A DNA stretch of 64,000 nt from Acidimicrobiaceae bacterium (GTDB lineage Bacteria; Actinomycetota; Acidimicrobiia; Acidimicrobiales; RAAP-2). Positions 1 through 11,032 of this stretch are shown here, one piece after another. The notes under the pieces are model-generated. The model was not told where the DNA came from. It saw only the letters and a list, made by a program, of their open reading frames with translations, and ran no database searches. The stretch spans positions 62,001 through 126,000 of the forward strand of contig PLZW01000035.1 of NCBI GenBank assembly GCA_003153575.1, given 5' to 3'. Numbering within the stretch: the stretch's first letter is position 1; each line of letters begins with the position of its first letter. The position numbers and the translations under genes were made by a program.

Positions 1-569
1 TGCGCTACAGCCAGGCCATCGTGAACGCCGGACGCGAGGCCGGCGCGTCGATCGAGCACCCGCACGGCCAGCTCCTCGGGATGTCGTTCGTCCCCCGCGA
101 GCTCGTCGAGGAGCAGGCCGGCTTCGCCCGGTTCGCCGGCCGGTGCCTGCTGTGCACCACCGTCGATGCCGAGGAGAACGTCGGGTACCGGGTCATCTAC
201 TCCGACGAGCAGGTCCTGGTGGTGTGCCCCTTCTGGAGCGGCTCCCCCTACGAGATGCTGGTGATCCCCCGGGCCCACGGCCCCCACCTGCACCACAGCC
301 CGACGACCGACCTGCTGGCCGTGGGCCGGGCACTCACGATCGCCCTCGGACGCCTGCGCAACGTGCTCGGCGACGTGGCCTACAACCTGGTCTTCCACTC
401 CGCCCCGTACCGGGCACCCGAGCCGTACCACTGGCACGTCCACGTGGTACCGAAACTGACCACCGTCGCCGGGTTCGAGCTCGGCACCGGGGTGCTGATC
501 AACATCGTCAATCCCGAGCAGGCGGCCGAAGAACTCGGCGCCCAGCAGCCCGTGGCCAACACCGGCTGA
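1..569 (+). CDS. galT: Galactose-1-phosphate uridylyltransferase, C-terminal part (5' end outside window)
   Basis: This HIT-superfamily enzyme of the Leloir pathway exchanges UMP between UDP-glucose and galactose-1-phosphate in the cytoplasm. The reading frame is already open at the window edge, so the N-terminal part is missing and the coordinate 1 is not a start. The sequence shows an HPHGQ motif near the beginning, a Cys pair (CLLC) about 30 residues later, a second half with SGSPYEMLVIPRAH, and a closing HWHVHVVPK segment. These match the C-terminal half of bacterial GalT. The gene converges on treS. The 55 bp between them hold a short GCTCAGATCT repeat but no clear U-tract terminator. 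Confidence 0.9.
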   Translation, partial: RYSQAIVNAGREAGASIEHPHGQLLGMSFVPRELVEEQAGFARFAGRCLLCTTVDAEENVGYRVIYSDEQVLVVCPFWSGSPYEMLVIPRAHGPHLHHSPTTDLLAVGRALTIALGRLRNVLGDVAYNLVFHSAPYRAPEPYHWHVHVVPKLTTVAGFELGTGVLINIVNPEQAAEELGAQQPVANTG

Positions 570-597
570 ATCGGCCCGACCCGGACCCGCCGGACCC

Positions 598-637
598 GCT
601 CAGATCTGCTCAGATCTGCTCAGCTCAGATCAGCTCG
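598..637. repeat. Short tandem repeat at the galT/treS convergent junction
   Basis: The 10-bp unit GCTCAGATCT occurs twice in direct order (598-607, 608-617), followed by degenerate CTCAG/GATCAGCTC pieces to about 637. The repeat runs into the last codons of treS. It may be slippage-derived sequence, or it may act as a weak bidirectional hairpin. Confidence 0.6.
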
Positions 638-2322
638 AAGGAGAGCGAACCGTAGGGCCCGAGGGTGACAGCGTAGGGCTCGGTGCCGATGAGAGGGAAC
701 GCCACCCTGCCGAGCAGCTCCACCGGCTGGCGCCCTGCCCACTCGGCCGCGTCGATGGTGGCCGGCTGGGCCGAACGGCTGAGGTTGTGCACGCACAGCA
801 CCGCGTTGTTCCGCTCCCGATCCGACTCGGGTGCCCGGCGGTCGGTGCGCACGAAGGCCAGCACCGAGGGGTTGGCCGAGGTCACCATCTGGACCGAGCC
901 GGTGCCGAACACCGGGAACTGCCGACGGACGGCCAGCATCCGGCGCATCCAGTGCAGGAACGAGCTCGGGTTCCGTTGTTGGGCCTCGACATTGACCCCG
1001 GCGTAGCCGTAGATGGGGTCCATCAGCGGTGGCAGATAGAGCTGGGCGAAGTCGGCGCGGCTGAACCCGCCGTTGCGGTCGGGCGACCACTGCATCGGGG
1101 TCCGCACCGAGTCGCGGTCGCCCAGGTAGAGGTTGTCTCCCATCTGGATCTCGTCGCCGTAGTAGAGGACGGGGCTGCCCCGGAGCGTGAAGAGTATGGA
1201 GAAGAGCAGCTCCGACAGCCGCCGGTCGCGGTCGAGCAGAGGGGCCAGGCGGCGGCCGATCCCCATGTGCCGCTTCATGCGCGGGTCCTTGGCGTACTCG
1301 GTGAACAAGAAGTCCCGTTCCTCCTCGGTCACCATCTCGAGGGTCAGCTCGTCGTGGTTACGCAGGAAGATGGCCCACTGCCCGCCCGACGGGGCATCGG
1401 GGGTCTGGGACAGGATCTCGGTGATCGGGTAGGCCTGCTCACGCCGCACGGCCAGGAACAACCGGGGCATCAGGGGGAAGTTGAAGCACAGGTGGCACTC
1501 GTCGTCGTCCCCGAAGTAGTCGGCCACGTCGGTCGGCCAGCCGTTGGCTTCGGCCAGCAGGATGCGGCCCGGGTAGCGGGTGTCGAGCTCGGCCCGGACC
1601 CGCCTGATGAAGGCGTGGGTTTCGGGCAGGTTCTCGCCCGCCGTGCCGTCACGCTGATACAGGTAGGGGACGGCGTCGAGGCGGAACCCGTCGAGGCCGA
1701 GGTCGAGCCAGAACCTGACCACCTCCAGCATGGCGTCGGCCACGTCGGGATTGTCGTAGTTGAGGTCGGGCTGATAGCCGTAGAAGCGGTGCCAGTAGTA
1801 CTGCTCCCGCACCACGTCGTAGGACCAGTTCGACCGTTCGACGTCGATGAACACCACCCGGGCCTCGGGCCACCGCAGGTCGTCGTCGTTCCACACGTAC
1901 CAGTCGGCCTTCGGGTTGTCCCGGCTCTGGCGGGACTCGACGAACCACGGGTGCTGGTCCGAGGTGTGGTTGATGACCAGATCGGCGATGACCCGGATGC
2001 CCCGGGCGTGGGCCTCGACCAGCAGGGCCTTGATGTCGTCGACCGAGCCCGACTCCGGGTGGACCGAGAAGTAGTCGCTGATGTCGTAGCCGCCGTCGCG
2101 CAGCGGCGATGGGTAGAAGGGCAGCAGCCAGATGCAGTCGACGCCCAGCCACTGCAGGTAGTCGAGCTTGGCGATGAGCCCCGGGATGTCGCCCACCCCG
2201 TCGTTGTTGCCGTCGAAGAAGCCCCTGATGAAGACCTCGTAGAAGACGGCGCGTTGGAACCAGAGCGGATCGTCCTCGGGCGACGGCAGCGGTCCATCCG
2301 GCAGTGTCGGCACGACGGTCAT
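625..2322 (-). CDS. treS: Trehalose synthase (maltose alpha-D-glucosyltransferase), GH13 family
   Basis: This cytoplasmic GH13 enzyme interconverts maltose and trehalose, linking trehalose to glycogen metabolism. The 565-residue length fits stand-alone TreS. Conserved GH13 regions are visible: DLVINHTS (about residues 114-121), GFRLDAVPYL with the nucleophile Asp216, LLAEANG with the acid/base Glu258, and FLRNHDEL with Asp324. The N-terminal WFQRAVFYEVFIRGFFDGN and the YWHRFYGYQPDLNYDNP segment are typical of TreS rather than of a general alpha-amylase. No maltokinase domain is fused, and no maltokinase or glgE gene is adjacent. The ATG at 2322 lies 6 nt after a TAGCGT -10-like box, which suggests a leaderless mRNA. 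Confidence 0.92.
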   Translation of the reverse strand: MTVVPTLPDGPLPSPEDDPLWFQRAVFYEVFIRGFFDGNNDGVGDIPGLIAKLDYLQWLGVDCIWLLPFYPSPLRDGGYDISDYFSVHPESGSVDDIKALLVEAHARGIRVIADLVINHTSDQHPWFVESRQSRDNPKADWYVWNDDDLRWPEARVVFIDVERSNWSYDVVREQYYWHRFYGYQPDLNYDNPDVADAMLEVVRFWLDLGLDGFRLDAVPYLYQRDGTAGENLPETHAFIRRVRAELDTRYPGRILLAEANGWPTDVADYFGDDDECHLCFNFPLMPRLFLAVRREQAYPITEILSQTPDAPSGGQWAIFLRNHDELTLEMVTEEERDFLFTEYAKDPRMKRHMGIGRRLAPLLDRDRRLSELLFSILFTLRGSPVLYYGDEIQMGDNLYLGDRDSVRTPMQWSPDRNGGFSRADFAQLYLPPLMDPIYGYAGVNVEAQQRNPSSFLHWMRRMLAVRRQFPVFGTGSVQMVTSANPSVLAFVRTDRRAPESDRERNNAVLCVHNLSRSAQPATIDAAEWAGRQPVELLGRVAFPLIGTEPYAVTLGPYGSLSFELI

Positions 2323-2328
2323 CAGCGC

Positions 2329-2334
2329 ACGCTA
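2329..2334 (-). promoter_or_regulatory. -10 box of treS (leaderless type)
   Basis: TAGCGT on the minus strand is followed by 6 nt and then the treS ATG. No Shine-Dalgarno sequence fits between them. Confidence 0.5.
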
Positions 2335-2400
2335 TCCGACGGCAAACAGGTGTCCGATGCTTCGCGGTGAGACTCGGTCGGCACGGACGGGACTCGTCAC

Positions 2401-3378
2401 TCAGGCGTCGGGCAACAAGCCGTCCAGCAGCCGGTCGGCCGCCTCGTAGGGGTCGAGGACACCCGACAACAGGTCGGCCACCACCCCGGCGAAGCGGTCC
2501 TCGGCCAGGAGGGCATCGAGCTGCTGGCCCACGCGGGTCAGCAGGATCTGGTGGAACTCGCGGGCCAGGCGCCGGCGGCGGGATTCATCGAGGTCGCCGC
2601 CCTCGATCAGGTGGGCCCGATGCTCCCCGATGATCGTCCACAGCGCGTCGACGCCGTTCCCGGCCGTGGCCACCGTCTCCACGATCGGCGGGCGCCAATC
2701 ACCCAGTTGGGTGAGCTCGAGCATGAGCTCGAGGTCGCGCCGCGTCTCGCGCGCGCCGGGGCGGTCGGCCTTGTTGATGACGAACAGGTCGGCGATCTCC
2801 AGCAGGCCGGCCTTGTTGGCCTGGATGGCATCGCCCCACCCCGGGTTGACCACCACGACCGTCGTGTCGGTGGCCGCCGCCACCGCCACCTCCTGTTGGC
2901 CCACCCCCACCGTCTCGAGCAGCACCACCGGCACGCCGACCGCCGAGAGGACCCGCACCGCGTCGGGCACGGCCACCGCCAGACCGCCCAGGTGGCCGCG
3001 GGTGGCCATGGAGCGGATGAAGACGTTGTCGTCGAGGGCGTGGTTCTGCATGCGCACCCGATCGCCCAGGATGGCCCCACCGGAAAACGGGGACGACGGG
3101 TCGATGGCCAGCACCGCCACCCGGTCGCTGCCGTCGAGCCCTCGCTCGCGGGCCTGGTTGATCAGCTGGTCGGTGAGCGTCGACTTGCCGGAACCGGGCG
3201 CCCCGGTGATGCCCACGGTGTACGCCTGGCCCGGCGATCGGTAGGCGATACCGGCCACCTCGCGGGCCCGGTCGCCCCCCCGCTCGACCAGCGACAACAG
3301 CCGGGGCAGGGCCACCCGGTCGCCGGCCCGGGCACGCGCGAACAGCGAGGCGGCGTCGACGTTGCGGTGGGCGGCCAT
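2401..3378 (-). CDS. meaB: Methylmalonyl-CoA mutase-associated GTPase MeaB (ArgK family)
   Basis: This G3E-family P-loop GTPase acts as a chaperone that loads and protects the adenosylcobalamin cofactor of methylmalonyl-CoA mutase, a step of propionyl-CoA metabolism. The P-loop GAPGSGKST is at residues 59-67, the [19 protein letters not shown] segment is typical of MeaB, the switch region reads ETVGVGQQE, and the guanine-specificity motif is NKAD. The 325-residue length is normal. No mutase (mutA/mutB) gene is present in this window, so its partner must be encoded elsewhere. The gene lies between treS and murA on the same strand, with 35 bp to the murA stop and 78 bp to treS. Confidence 0.93.
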   Translation of the reverse strand: MAAHRNVDAASLFARARAGDRVALPRLLSLVERGGDRAREVAGIAYRSPGQAYTVGITGAPGSGKSTLTDQLINQARERGLDGSDRVAVLAIDPSSPFSGGAILGDRVRMQNHALDDNVFIRSMATRGHLGGLAVAVPDAVRVLSAVGVPVVLLETVGVGQQEVAVAAATDTTVVVVNPGWGDAIQANKAGLLEIADLFVINKADRPGARETRRDLELMLELTQLGDWRPPIVETVATAGNGVDALWTIIGEHRAHLIEGGDLDESRRRRLAREFHQILLTRVGQQLDALLAEDRFAGVVADLLSGVLDPYEAADRLLDGLLPDA

Positions 3379-3413
3379 GGAGGAAGGAGCGTATCCGGGG
3401 CGGGACGGAATCG

Positions 3414-4694
3414 TTAGGCCCGCACGACGTCGGCGCCAAGCGACACGAGCTTGCCGTCGAGGTCCTCGTAGCCGCGGTCGATGTGATGGGCGTCGCTGAT
3501 CACCGTCTCGCCGTCGGCCACCAGTCCGGCCAGGACGAGTGCGGCCCCGGCCCGGACGTCGAAGGCCCGCACCGGTGCCCCCGACAGTCGGCCCACCCCC
3601 CGGACCACCGCGTGGTGGCCCTCGGTCCGGATCTCGGCCCCCATGCGGCGCAGTTCCTCGACGTAGCGGAACCGGCCGAAGAAGAGGTTTTCGGTGACGA
3701 TGCCCACGCCCTCGGTGACGGTCAGGAGGGTGACGAACAGCGGCTTGTAGTCGGTGGCAAATCCTGGATAGGGCAGCGTGGCCACGTCGGTGCTGTGCAA
3801 TCGCCCCACCCCGGCGGCCGAGGCCCGCAATCCGTCGGGTTCAAAGGTGATCTCCATCCCGGTGGTCGTCAGCTTCCGCAGCATCATGTCCATGTGCTCG
3901 GGCCGCCCGTCCTCGACCGTCACGTCGCCGCCGGTCAGACCGGCTGCGACCAGGAACGTGGCCACCACCAGGCGGTCGGGGATGACAGCGTGGGGGGTGG
4001 GCTCGAGTCGGTCGACGCCCTCCACCTCGATGCGCGAGGTGCCCGCACCGATGATCTTCGCCCCCATGGCGTTGAGGAAGTCGGCGAGGTCCCGCACCTC
4101 GGGCTCGCGGGCGGCATTCTCGATGACGGTGGCGCCTTTGGCCAGGACGGCGGCCATCAGCACGTTGTCGGTCCCGGTGTGACTCGGGTACTCGAGCACC
4201 ACCCGGTTGCCCACCAGGCGGGGGGACCCGCCGACACTCGACTCCACCCGTCCCTCGACGTTGCCGTGCGACGAGGTGAACTCGGCGCCCATGGCCTCGA
4301 GGGCCCGCAGGTGCATGTCGATGGGCCGGGGACCGAAGTCGTCACCTCCCGGCATGGACACGCGGGCCCAGCCGCACCGCGTCAGCAACGGCCCCAGGAC
4401 CACCACCGAGGCGCGCATCTTCTCCACGAGCTCGTAGGGGGCCTCGGGGACGAGTTCGGCCGGCGTGATCACCACCAGCTCGTCGGGGCGCTCTCCACGG
4501 GTGACGGAGGCACCCATGGCCTCGAGCACCTCGGCCATGATGTCGACGTCACTGATACGGGGCACGTTGGTCAGGACATGGCGTCCTTCGGCCAGCAGGC
4601 AGGCGGCCATCAGCTTGAGGACCGAGTTCTTGGCGCCCCCGGCCCGCACGGTGCCCGACAGCGGACCGCTGGGGGTGACGATGATGCGATCCAC
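3414..4694 (-). CDS. murA: UDP-N-acetylglucosamine 1-carboxyvinyltransferase with Cys-to-Asp active site
   Basis: MurA transfers enolpyruvate from PEP to UDP-GlcNAc, the first committed step of peptidoglycan synthesis in the cytoplasm. The chosen GTG start at 4694 gives 426 residues beginning [14 protein letters not shown], the normal MurA N-terminus. The frame extends 28 codons further upstream, but that part has no family similarity. The substrate-binding KNS motif is at residues 22-24. The active-site loop reads [11 protein letters not shown], so the position of the fosfomycin-alkylated Cys is Asp118. This is the same natural substitution known from mycobacterial MurA, and such enzymes are intrinsically fosfomycin-insensitive. 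A CATACT box lies 7 nt before the GTG, so the transcript may be leaderless. It is divergent from glpX. Confidence 0.95.
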   Translation of the reverse strand: MDRIIVTPSGPLSGTVRAGGAKNSVLKLMAACLLAEGRHVLTNVPRISDVDIMAEVLEAMGASVTRGERPDELVVITPAELVPEAPYELVEKMRASVVVLGPLLTRCGWARVSMPGGDDFGPRPIDMHLRALEAMGAEFTSSHGNVEGRVESSVGGSPRLVGNRVVLEYPSHTGTDNVLMAAVLAKGATVIENAAREPEVRDLADFLNAMGAKIIGAGTSRIEVEGVDRLEPTPHAVIPDRLVVATFLVAAGLTGGDVTVEDGRPEHMDMMLRKLTTTGMEITFEPDGLRASAAGVGRLHSTDVATLPYPGFATDYKPLFVTLLTVTEGVGIVTENLFFGRFRYVEELRRMGAEIRTEGHHAVVRGVGRLSGAPVRAFDVRAGAALVLAGLVADGETVISDAHHIDRGYEDLDGKLVSLGADVVRA

Positions 4695-4701
4695 GGCCCC
4701 C

Positions 4702-4707
4702 AGTATG
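4702..4707 (-). promoter_or_regulatory. -10 box of murA (leaderless type)
   Basis: CATACT on the minus strand is followed by 7 nt and the GTG start of murA. It supports choosing the GTG over the longer upstream frame. Confidence 0.45.
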
Positions 4708-4791
4708 GCCGCTGCGCACCTACCGATCCGTCGATGCACGGTGCGACCGGGCGTTGCGCCGATGCCGGCGTCCAGCACCGGTGCCAGCCAC

Positions 4792-4797
4792 TATCGT
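4792..4797 (+). promoter_or_regulatory. -10 box of glpX (leaderless type)
   Basis: TATCGT is followed by 8 nt and the GTG start of glpX. It faces the murA -10 box across about 85 bp of divergent promoter region. Confidence 0.4.
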
Positions 4798-4805
4798 CGG
4801 GTCCC

Positions 4806-5801
4806 GTGAACGCCATCCCGCAGGCACCTGACCGTAACCTGGCCATGGAACTCGTCCGGGTCACCGAGGCCTCGGCGCTCGCCGCCTCCCGGTGGATGGG
4901 CCGGGGGGACAAGAACGGGGCCGACGGCGCCGCCGTCAATGCCATGCGCATCGTATTGTCCTCCATCGCCATGGACGGTGTGGTGGTGATCGGCGAAGGT
5001 GAGAAGGACAGCGCCCCGATGCTGTTCAACGGCGAGCGGATCGGCGATGGGACACCACCCAAGGCGGACATTGCCGTGGATCCGATCGACGGCACGACGT
5101 CGACGGCGCTCGGACGGGGCGGGGCACTGGCCGTCATCGCCGTGTCCGAAGAGGGCACCATGTTCGACCCGGGCCCCTGCGTCTACATGGAGAAGCTCGC
5201 CGTGGGACCCCGGGCGGTGGGCGCCATCGACATCACGCGGCCCGTCAAGGACAACCTCGACGCCGTGGCCAAGGCCAAAGGCACCTCGGTGCGGGATCTG
5301 ACCGTGGTGATCCTCGACCGACCCCGCCACGACGAAGTCATCGCCGAGGTGCGGAGCACCGGAGCCAGGATCCGGCTCATCACCGACGGCGACGTGGCCG
5401 GGGCCATCGCCACCTCCTGGCCCGACACCGGTGTCGACCTGCTGGTCGGGATCGGCGGGACACCGGAGGGCGTCATTGCCGCCGCCGCCCTCAAGTCGAT
5501 GGGTGGGGAGATCCAGGGCCGCCTCTTCCCCCGCGACGACGCCGAGCGCGGTACCGCCCTCGACCTCGGCTACGACCTCGACGCCGTCCTCACCACCGAC
5601 GATCTGGTGAAAGGGGACAACTGCTTCTTCGCAGCCACCGGGATCACCGACGGCGAGCTGCTCCAGGGCGTCCGCTACGACGAGTTCGGCGCCAACACAC
5701 AGTCGCTCGTCATGCGGTCGAAGTCGGGGACGGTGCGGCTCATCGACGCCCGCCACCCGCTCCACAAGCTGTCCGAGTACAGCGCCATCGAATTCGGCTG
5801 A
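4806..5801 (+). CDS. glpX: Class II fructose-1,6-bisphosphatase
   Basis: This metal-dependent phosphatase hydrolyses fructose-1,6-bisphosphate to fructose-6-phosphate in gluconeogenesis. The protein opens with [30 protein letters not shown], the conserved GlpX N-terminus. It then carries the phosphatase motif [15 protein letters not shown] with its metal-binding Asp residues and ends in [13 protein letters not shown]. The GTG at 4806 gives 331 residues, normal for actinobacterial GlpX. An ATG 13 codons downstream would remove part of the conserved N-terminus. A much longer open frame reaches far upstream but is only antisense shadow of murA. The gene is probably the only gluconeogenic FBPase in this neighbourhood. 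Confidence 0.93.
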   Translation: MNAIPQAPDRNLAMELVRVTEASALAASRWMGRGDKNGADGAAVNAMRIVLSSIAMDGVVVIGEGEKDSAPMLFNGERIGDGTPPKADIAVDPIDGTTSTALGRGGALAVIAVSEEGTMFDPGPCVYMEKLAVGPRAVGAIDITRPVKDNLDAVAKAKGTSVRDLTVVILDRPRHDEVIAEVRSTGARIRLITDGDVAGAIATSWPDTGVDLLVGIGGTPEGVIAAAALKSMGGEIQGRLFPRDDAERGTALDLGYDLDAVLTTDDLVKGDNCFFAATGITDGELLQGVRYDEFGANTQSLVMRSKSGTVRLIDARHPLHKLSEYSAIEFG

Positions 5802-5804
5802 GCC

Positions 5805-6293
5805 TTGGCTCTGCCGGATCCAGCGCTCCGCCGGCGGAGTTGTGCACCCTTCTGGACGTTGACAACTCGCAGTTGCTTGCCCTTCTGGTCTTGGCTAACG
5901 TGGCCGTCGGCGATCAAATCGACAACGACGATAGGGCTGATCCCAACGGCGAATCCCTCGGAGGACGGCAACGCTGTCACCATCACCGCTACCGTCAAAG
6001 GACAGGACGACAGTTCCTCGTCGAGCCTTGTCGGTCCGCCCCATGGCTTCGTGACATTCTCCATCACCGGTCCGAACGGCAGTCTGACGTGCGCCGGCGG
6101 CAACGTGGTCAAGCTCAAGAAGAACGTGGCGACGCAGGGAGCAGTGACCTGTTACCTTCCCGCGGGCAGCCTCACGGATCCGGCGGCGCCCGGAAGTACC
6201 GATTACTCGGTTACCGCCACTTACGACGGCGACAGCAACTATGACTCGAGCAGTTCCACCTACACCCAGACGGTGGTTCCGGCTGTTCCCTGA
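5805..6293 (+). pseudogene. Orphan bacterial Ig-like domain fragment, probably a gene remnant
   Basis: The frame encodes one bacterial Ig-like repeat of the kind found in large surface or adhesin proteins. It shows TTTIGLIPTANPSEDGNAVTITATV at its start, a central GFVTFSI strand, and SVTATYDGDSNYDSSSSTYTQTV at its end. There is no credible start: only TTG codons occur before the domain, the residues upstream (rich in W, C and R) do not look like a signal peptide, and the frame opens 4 nt after the glpX stop. A complete gene would be expected to carry a secretion signal and several repeats. I therefore read it as a truncated remnant of a larger exported protein, though a short real gene read from a TTG cannot be excluded. 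The base composition is somewhat less GC-biased than in its neighbours. Confidence 0.45.
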
Positions 6294-6301
6294 TGTCTCG
6301 G

Positions 6302-6332
6302 ACGGTGCACCGTGCTGGTCGCGGTGCACCGT
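6302..6332. terminator. GC-rich hairpin between the Ig-like fragment and atpC
   Basis: ACGGTGCACC (6302-6311) and GGTGCACCGT (6323-6332) form a perfect 10-bp stem with an 11-nt loop. There is no U-tract. The position between converging transcripts suggests a bidirectional terminator at the end of the ATP synthase operon. Confidence 0.5.
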
Positions 6333-6476
6333 TCCGGTTGCGTTCGACCTCGAGCACCGCGGGAAGGCGCAGGGTTGCGACGGCGGGGTCCGGTCCGGGA
6401 TCACTCCCCTGTGTCCCCCTCTGGCTCGGGCCCTACCCCACGAGGAACGTCCACCGCCCAGGCTCGGTAGCTGACC

Positions 6477-6986
6477 TCAGGCGGTAGCGGGAGCTGAGGC
6501 GTCGACCGCCTCGAGGCGCACCTGGGCCCGCCGCAACGCGGCCTCGGCGGCCACGAGCTGAGGGTCCGGCTCGTCGTCCTCGCCCGGCGTGCGATTGGTG
6601 GCACCGCCAAGTTCCGCGACCCGCGCCTCGGCGGCCTCCAGTGCCACCCGGGCGCGGTCGACGTCGATCTCCTCGGCCAGCTCAGCCACACCGATGAGCA
6701 GGGTGACCCGGGTGCCGTTGGCATCCGCCTCGGCGTCGGGCGCGTCGAGGTCCACGTGTTGCTCCACCTGGGTGAAGCCGCCGTGGACGGCGACCCGGGC
6801 GTCGTCGGTCTCGGGCCGGACCACCCGGACCACGCCGGGCTGGACCGTGCCCACCAGGGGCGTGTGGCCGGCCAGGAACGTGACGTCACCTTCGCCGGTG
6901 CGGAGGATCACCTCGGAGGCCATCCCGCTCAGCAGGATGCGCTCGGGGGTGACCAGGTTGATCTGGAAGAGCGAGTCGTCGGCCAT
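6477..6986 (-). CDS. atpC: F1Fo ATP synthase epsilon subunit
   Basis: Epsilon is part of the central stalk of the F1 sector and regulates ATP hydrolysis. The N-terminal beta-sandwich (about residues 6-90) is clear, with INLVTPERILLSGMASEVILRTGEGDVTFLAGHTPLV. A C-terminal helical part follows. At 169 residues it is longer than the usual 120-140. The surplus includes a charged loop around TPGEDDEPDP in the C-terminal helical hairpin and an acidic DLDAPDAEAD stretch. It is the last gene of the leftward atp operon, 15 bp after atpD. Changes in the C-terminal hairpin could affect inhibition of ATP hydrolysis, but this is inference. Confidence 0.93.
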   Translation of the reverse strand: MADDSLFQINLVTPERILLSGMASEVILRTGEGDVTFLAGHTPLVGTVQPGVVRVVRPETDDARVAVHGGFTQVEQHVDLDAPDAEADANGTRVTLLIGVAELAEEIDVDRARVALEAAEARVAELGGATNRTPGEDDEPDPQLVAAEAALRRAQVRLEAVDASAPATA

Positions 6987-7001
6987 GGAACTAGCTACCG
7001 A

Positions 7002-8471
<1,470 letters not shown>

Positions 8472-8524
8472 TCAGTTGCTGCTGGGGTGATGGGTTCGGA
8501 GTTCGGTGTGGTGGCGGGCACAGG

Positions 8525-9505
8525 TCAGACCCTCGTCTCGATGACGAGGCCACCCTCGTCACCCTCGGACCCGGCCCGCAACGCCTCGGCACCGCTGACG
8601 ATCTCCATGATCTCGGTGGTGATGCTGTCCTGGCGGGCCCGGTTCATGATCCGTGAGTACTTCTTGATGAGCTCGCCGGCGTTGTCCGTGGCGGCAGCCA
8701 TGGCCCGCTGGCGCGAGGTGAGCTCGGAGGCCGAGGCCTCGAGCAGGGCGGCGAAGATCTGGGTTTCTGCGGCCCGTGGGGCCAGGTCGACGAGCAGGAC
8801 GGCGGCGTCGGGCTCGAACTCGGTGTAGCCCAGTTTGGTGGCGTCCTCGTGGGCGGCGATGTTGCGGCTGACCCCGTTCTCGTGCTCGTGGTCAGCCTTC
8901 TGCTCGGCGTCGCGGGGGTCGACCAGCGGGAGGAGCTGGCGCACCTCCACCATCTGGGAGCCGGCGCTGAGGAACCGGGTGGACACGATGAGCACCTGGT
9001 CGACCTCGCCGCCCACGAACGGGGTGACGGCGGCCTCGGCCACCTCGCGGGCGTTGGCGAACGAGGGACGCTCGCTCATCCCGAGGAACGACTGCTCGAC
9101 CTCCTGGCCGCGGAAGCGGAAGTAGCCCTGGGCCTTCTTGCCCACGGTGACGAGTCGGGTCTCCACGTCGTCTGCGGCCAGGGCGGTGAGCAGGCGCTCC
9201 GTGGCCCGGAAGACGTTCGTGTTGTAGCCGCCGCAGAGGCCGCGGTCGGCCACCACGCTGAGCACCAGGACCTTGGCGACCTCCTCGGGGGTGCCGAGCA
9301 GACGGCCGGCGGCGGCGGGGTCGCCGAGGGCGGTCTCGAGGACGATGCGGGCCATGCCCTCCTGGTACGGCTTGGCGGCCGCGATCCTGCCCTGGGCGCG
9401 CGCTATCTGCGATGCCGCGATCAGCTCCATCGCCTTGGTGATCTTCTGCGTCGACTTGATGCTCTTGATCCGTCGACGGAGGATGCGCTCCTGGCCACCT
9501 GCCAT
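8525..9505 (-). CDS. atpG: F1Fo ATP synthase gamma subunit
   Basis: Gamma is the rotor shaft that couples the c-ring to the catalytic hexamer. The N-terminal helix RILRRRIKSIKSTQKITKAMELIA and the C-terminal helix with LTSRQRAMAAATDNAGELI are the conserved coiled-coil strands. At 326 residues it is longer than the E. coli protein (about 287). The extra length includes a charged segment DAEQKADHEHENGVSRNIA near the middle, consistent with the longer gamma loops known from actinobacteria. It starts 3 nt after the atpA stop, so translation is probably coupled. Confidence 0.95.
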   Translation of the reverse strand: MAGGQERILRRRIKSIKSTQKITKAMELIAASQIARAQGRIAAAKPYQEGMARIVLETALGDPAAAGRLLGTPEEVAKVLVLSVVADRGLCGGYNTNVFRATERLLTALAADDVETRLVTVGKKAQGYFRFRGQEVEQSFLGMSERPSFANAREVAEAAVTPFVGGEVDQVLIVSTRFLSAGSQMVEVRQLLPLVDPRDAEQKADHEHENGVSRNIAAHEDATKLGYTEFEPDAAVLLVDLAPRAAETQIFAALLEASASELTSRQRAMAAATDNAGELIKKYSRIMNRARQDSITTEIMEIVSGAEALRAGSEGDEGGLVIETRV

Positions 9506-9508
9506 CGG

Positions 9509-11032
9509 TCAGTCGACCTTCCCGGTATCGAACGCGTCGGTAAACTTCTGCAGCGCGTCGGCCAGCCCGTCGCCTTCGGGCAGCTTCCCCGTGCTCCGGA
9601 TGGTGTCGAGGATGTCGGCGTGGTTGGCCCGGAAGAAGGCGCGTACTTCTGACTCGTAGCGCTGCACCTCGGCCACCGGGATCCCGTCCACATAGCCCTC
9701 GGACCCGGCGAAGATCACCAGCACCTGCTCCTCGACCGGCACCGGCTGGTTGAGGCCCTGCTTCAGGAGCTCGGTGAGCCGGTAGCCGCGGTCGAGCTGG
9801 GCCTGGGAGACCTTGTCGAGCTCGGAGCCGAACGTGGCGAAGGCTTCGAGCTCGCGGAACTGGGCGAGGTCGATCTTCAACGTGCCGGACACGGACTTCA
9901 TGGCCTTGACCTGGGCCGCGGAACCGACCCGGCTGACCGAGATGCCGACGTTGATGGCCGGGCGCACACCGGCGTAGAAGAGCTCGGACTCGAGGAACAC
10001 CTGGCCGTCGGTGATCGAGATCACGTTGGTCGGGATGTAGGCCGACACGTCGCCGGCCTTGGTCTCGATGATCGGCAGGGCGGTCAGCGAGCCGCCGCCG
10101 GCTTCGTCGGACAGCTTGGCGGCCCGCTCGAGCAGCCGGCTGTGCAGGTAGAAGACGTCGCCCGGGTAGGCCTCCCGACCGGGCGGGCGGCGCAGGAGCA
10201 GGGACATCTGGCGGTAGGCCTCGGCCTGCTTGGACAGGTCGTCGTAGACGATGAGGGCGTGCTCGCCGTTGTCCATCCAGTGCTGGCCCATGGCGCAGCC
10301 GGCGTAGGGGGCCAGGTACTTGAACGGGGCAGGGTCGGCGGCGCCGGCCAGTACCACCACGGTGTACTCCAGGGCGCCGTAGCGCTCAAGGGTGGCGACG
10401 GTCTGGGCGACCGACGACTCCTTCTGCCCGATGGCCACGTAGATGCACTTCACCCCCAGACCCTTCTGATTGAGGATGGTGTCGATGGCCACCGTCGTCT
10501 TGCCGGTCTTGCGGTCCCCGATGATCAGCTCCCGCTGGCCCCGGCCGATGGGGGTCATGGCGTCGATGGCCTTGATGCCGGTCTGCAGCGGCTCACTGAC
10601 CGGCTGGCGGGACACGATGCCCGGGGCCTGCACCTCGAGGCGCCGGGTCTGCGTGGTGGCGATGGGGCCTTTGCCGTCGAGCGGCTCGCCCAGGGCGTTG
10701 ACCACGCGGCCGAGCAGGGCGTCGCCCACCCGGACCGAGAGGATGCGCCCGGTCGCCTTGACCAGCTGCTCCTCCTCGAGGCCGGTGTCCTCGCCCAGGA
10801 TGACGCACCCGATCGTCTCTTCGTCGAGGTTGAGGGCCAGTCCCTCAGTCCCGTCGGCGAACTCGAGGATCTCGTTGACCGCGCAGCCGGGCAGGCCGGT
10901 GATGCGGGCGATGCCGTCGCCCACCTCCACGATGCGGCCGACCTGCTCGGTCCCGACCTCGGGCGTGTAGTCGTCGACATACTGCTTGAGGGCAGCGGTG
11001 ATCTCGTCGGCGTTGATGGTCAACTCAGCCAT
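9509..11032 (-). CDS. atpA: F1Fo ATP synthase alpha subunit
   Basis: This non-catalytic nucleotide-binding subunit of the F1 hexamer carries the P-loop GDRKTGKT and the conserved [13 protein letters not shown] segment. The ATG at 11032 ([11 protein letters not shown]) was preferred to the ATG three codons upstream because GAAGGG sits about 9 nt before it and leaves no room for the upstream start. The resulting length is 507 residues. The start overlaps the atpH stop by 8 nt, so translation is coupled. atpG follows after 3 nt. Confidence 0.96.
   Translation of the reverse strand: MAELTINADEITAALKQYVDDYTPEVGTEQVGRIVEVGDGIARITGLPGCAVNEILEFADGTEGLALNLDEETIGCVILGEDTGLEEEQLVKATGRILSVRVGDALLGRVVNALGEPLDGKGPIATTQTRRLEVQAPGIVSRQPVSEPLQTGIKAIDAMTPIGRGQRELIIGDRKTGKTTVAIDTILNQKGLGVKCIYVAIGQKESSVAQTVATLERYGALEYTVVVLAGAADPAPFKYLAPYAGCAMGQHWMDNGEHALIVYDDLSKQAEAYRQMSLLLRRPPGREAYPGDVFYLHSRLLERAAKLSDEAGGGSLTALPIIETKAGDVSAYIPTNVISITDGQVFLESELFYAGVRPAINVGISVSRVGSAAQVKAMKSVSGTLKIDLAQFRELEAFATFGSELDKVSQAQLDRGYRLTELLKQGLNQPVPVEEQVLVIFAGSEGYVDGIPVAEVQRYESEVRAFFRANHADILDTIRSTGKLPEGDGLADALQKFTDAFDTGKVD

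Noticed and set aside
787-2370. 527-codon plus-strand frame antisense to treS
   Set aside because: Composition (His/Gly/Val-rich) is that of an antisense shadow, and the minus-strand frame encodes a complete trehalose synthase.
3483-4805. Long plus-strand frame continuous with glpX and antisense to murA
   Set aside because: GC-rich shadow frame without protein-family similarity; the GlpX homology begins right after the GTG at 4806.
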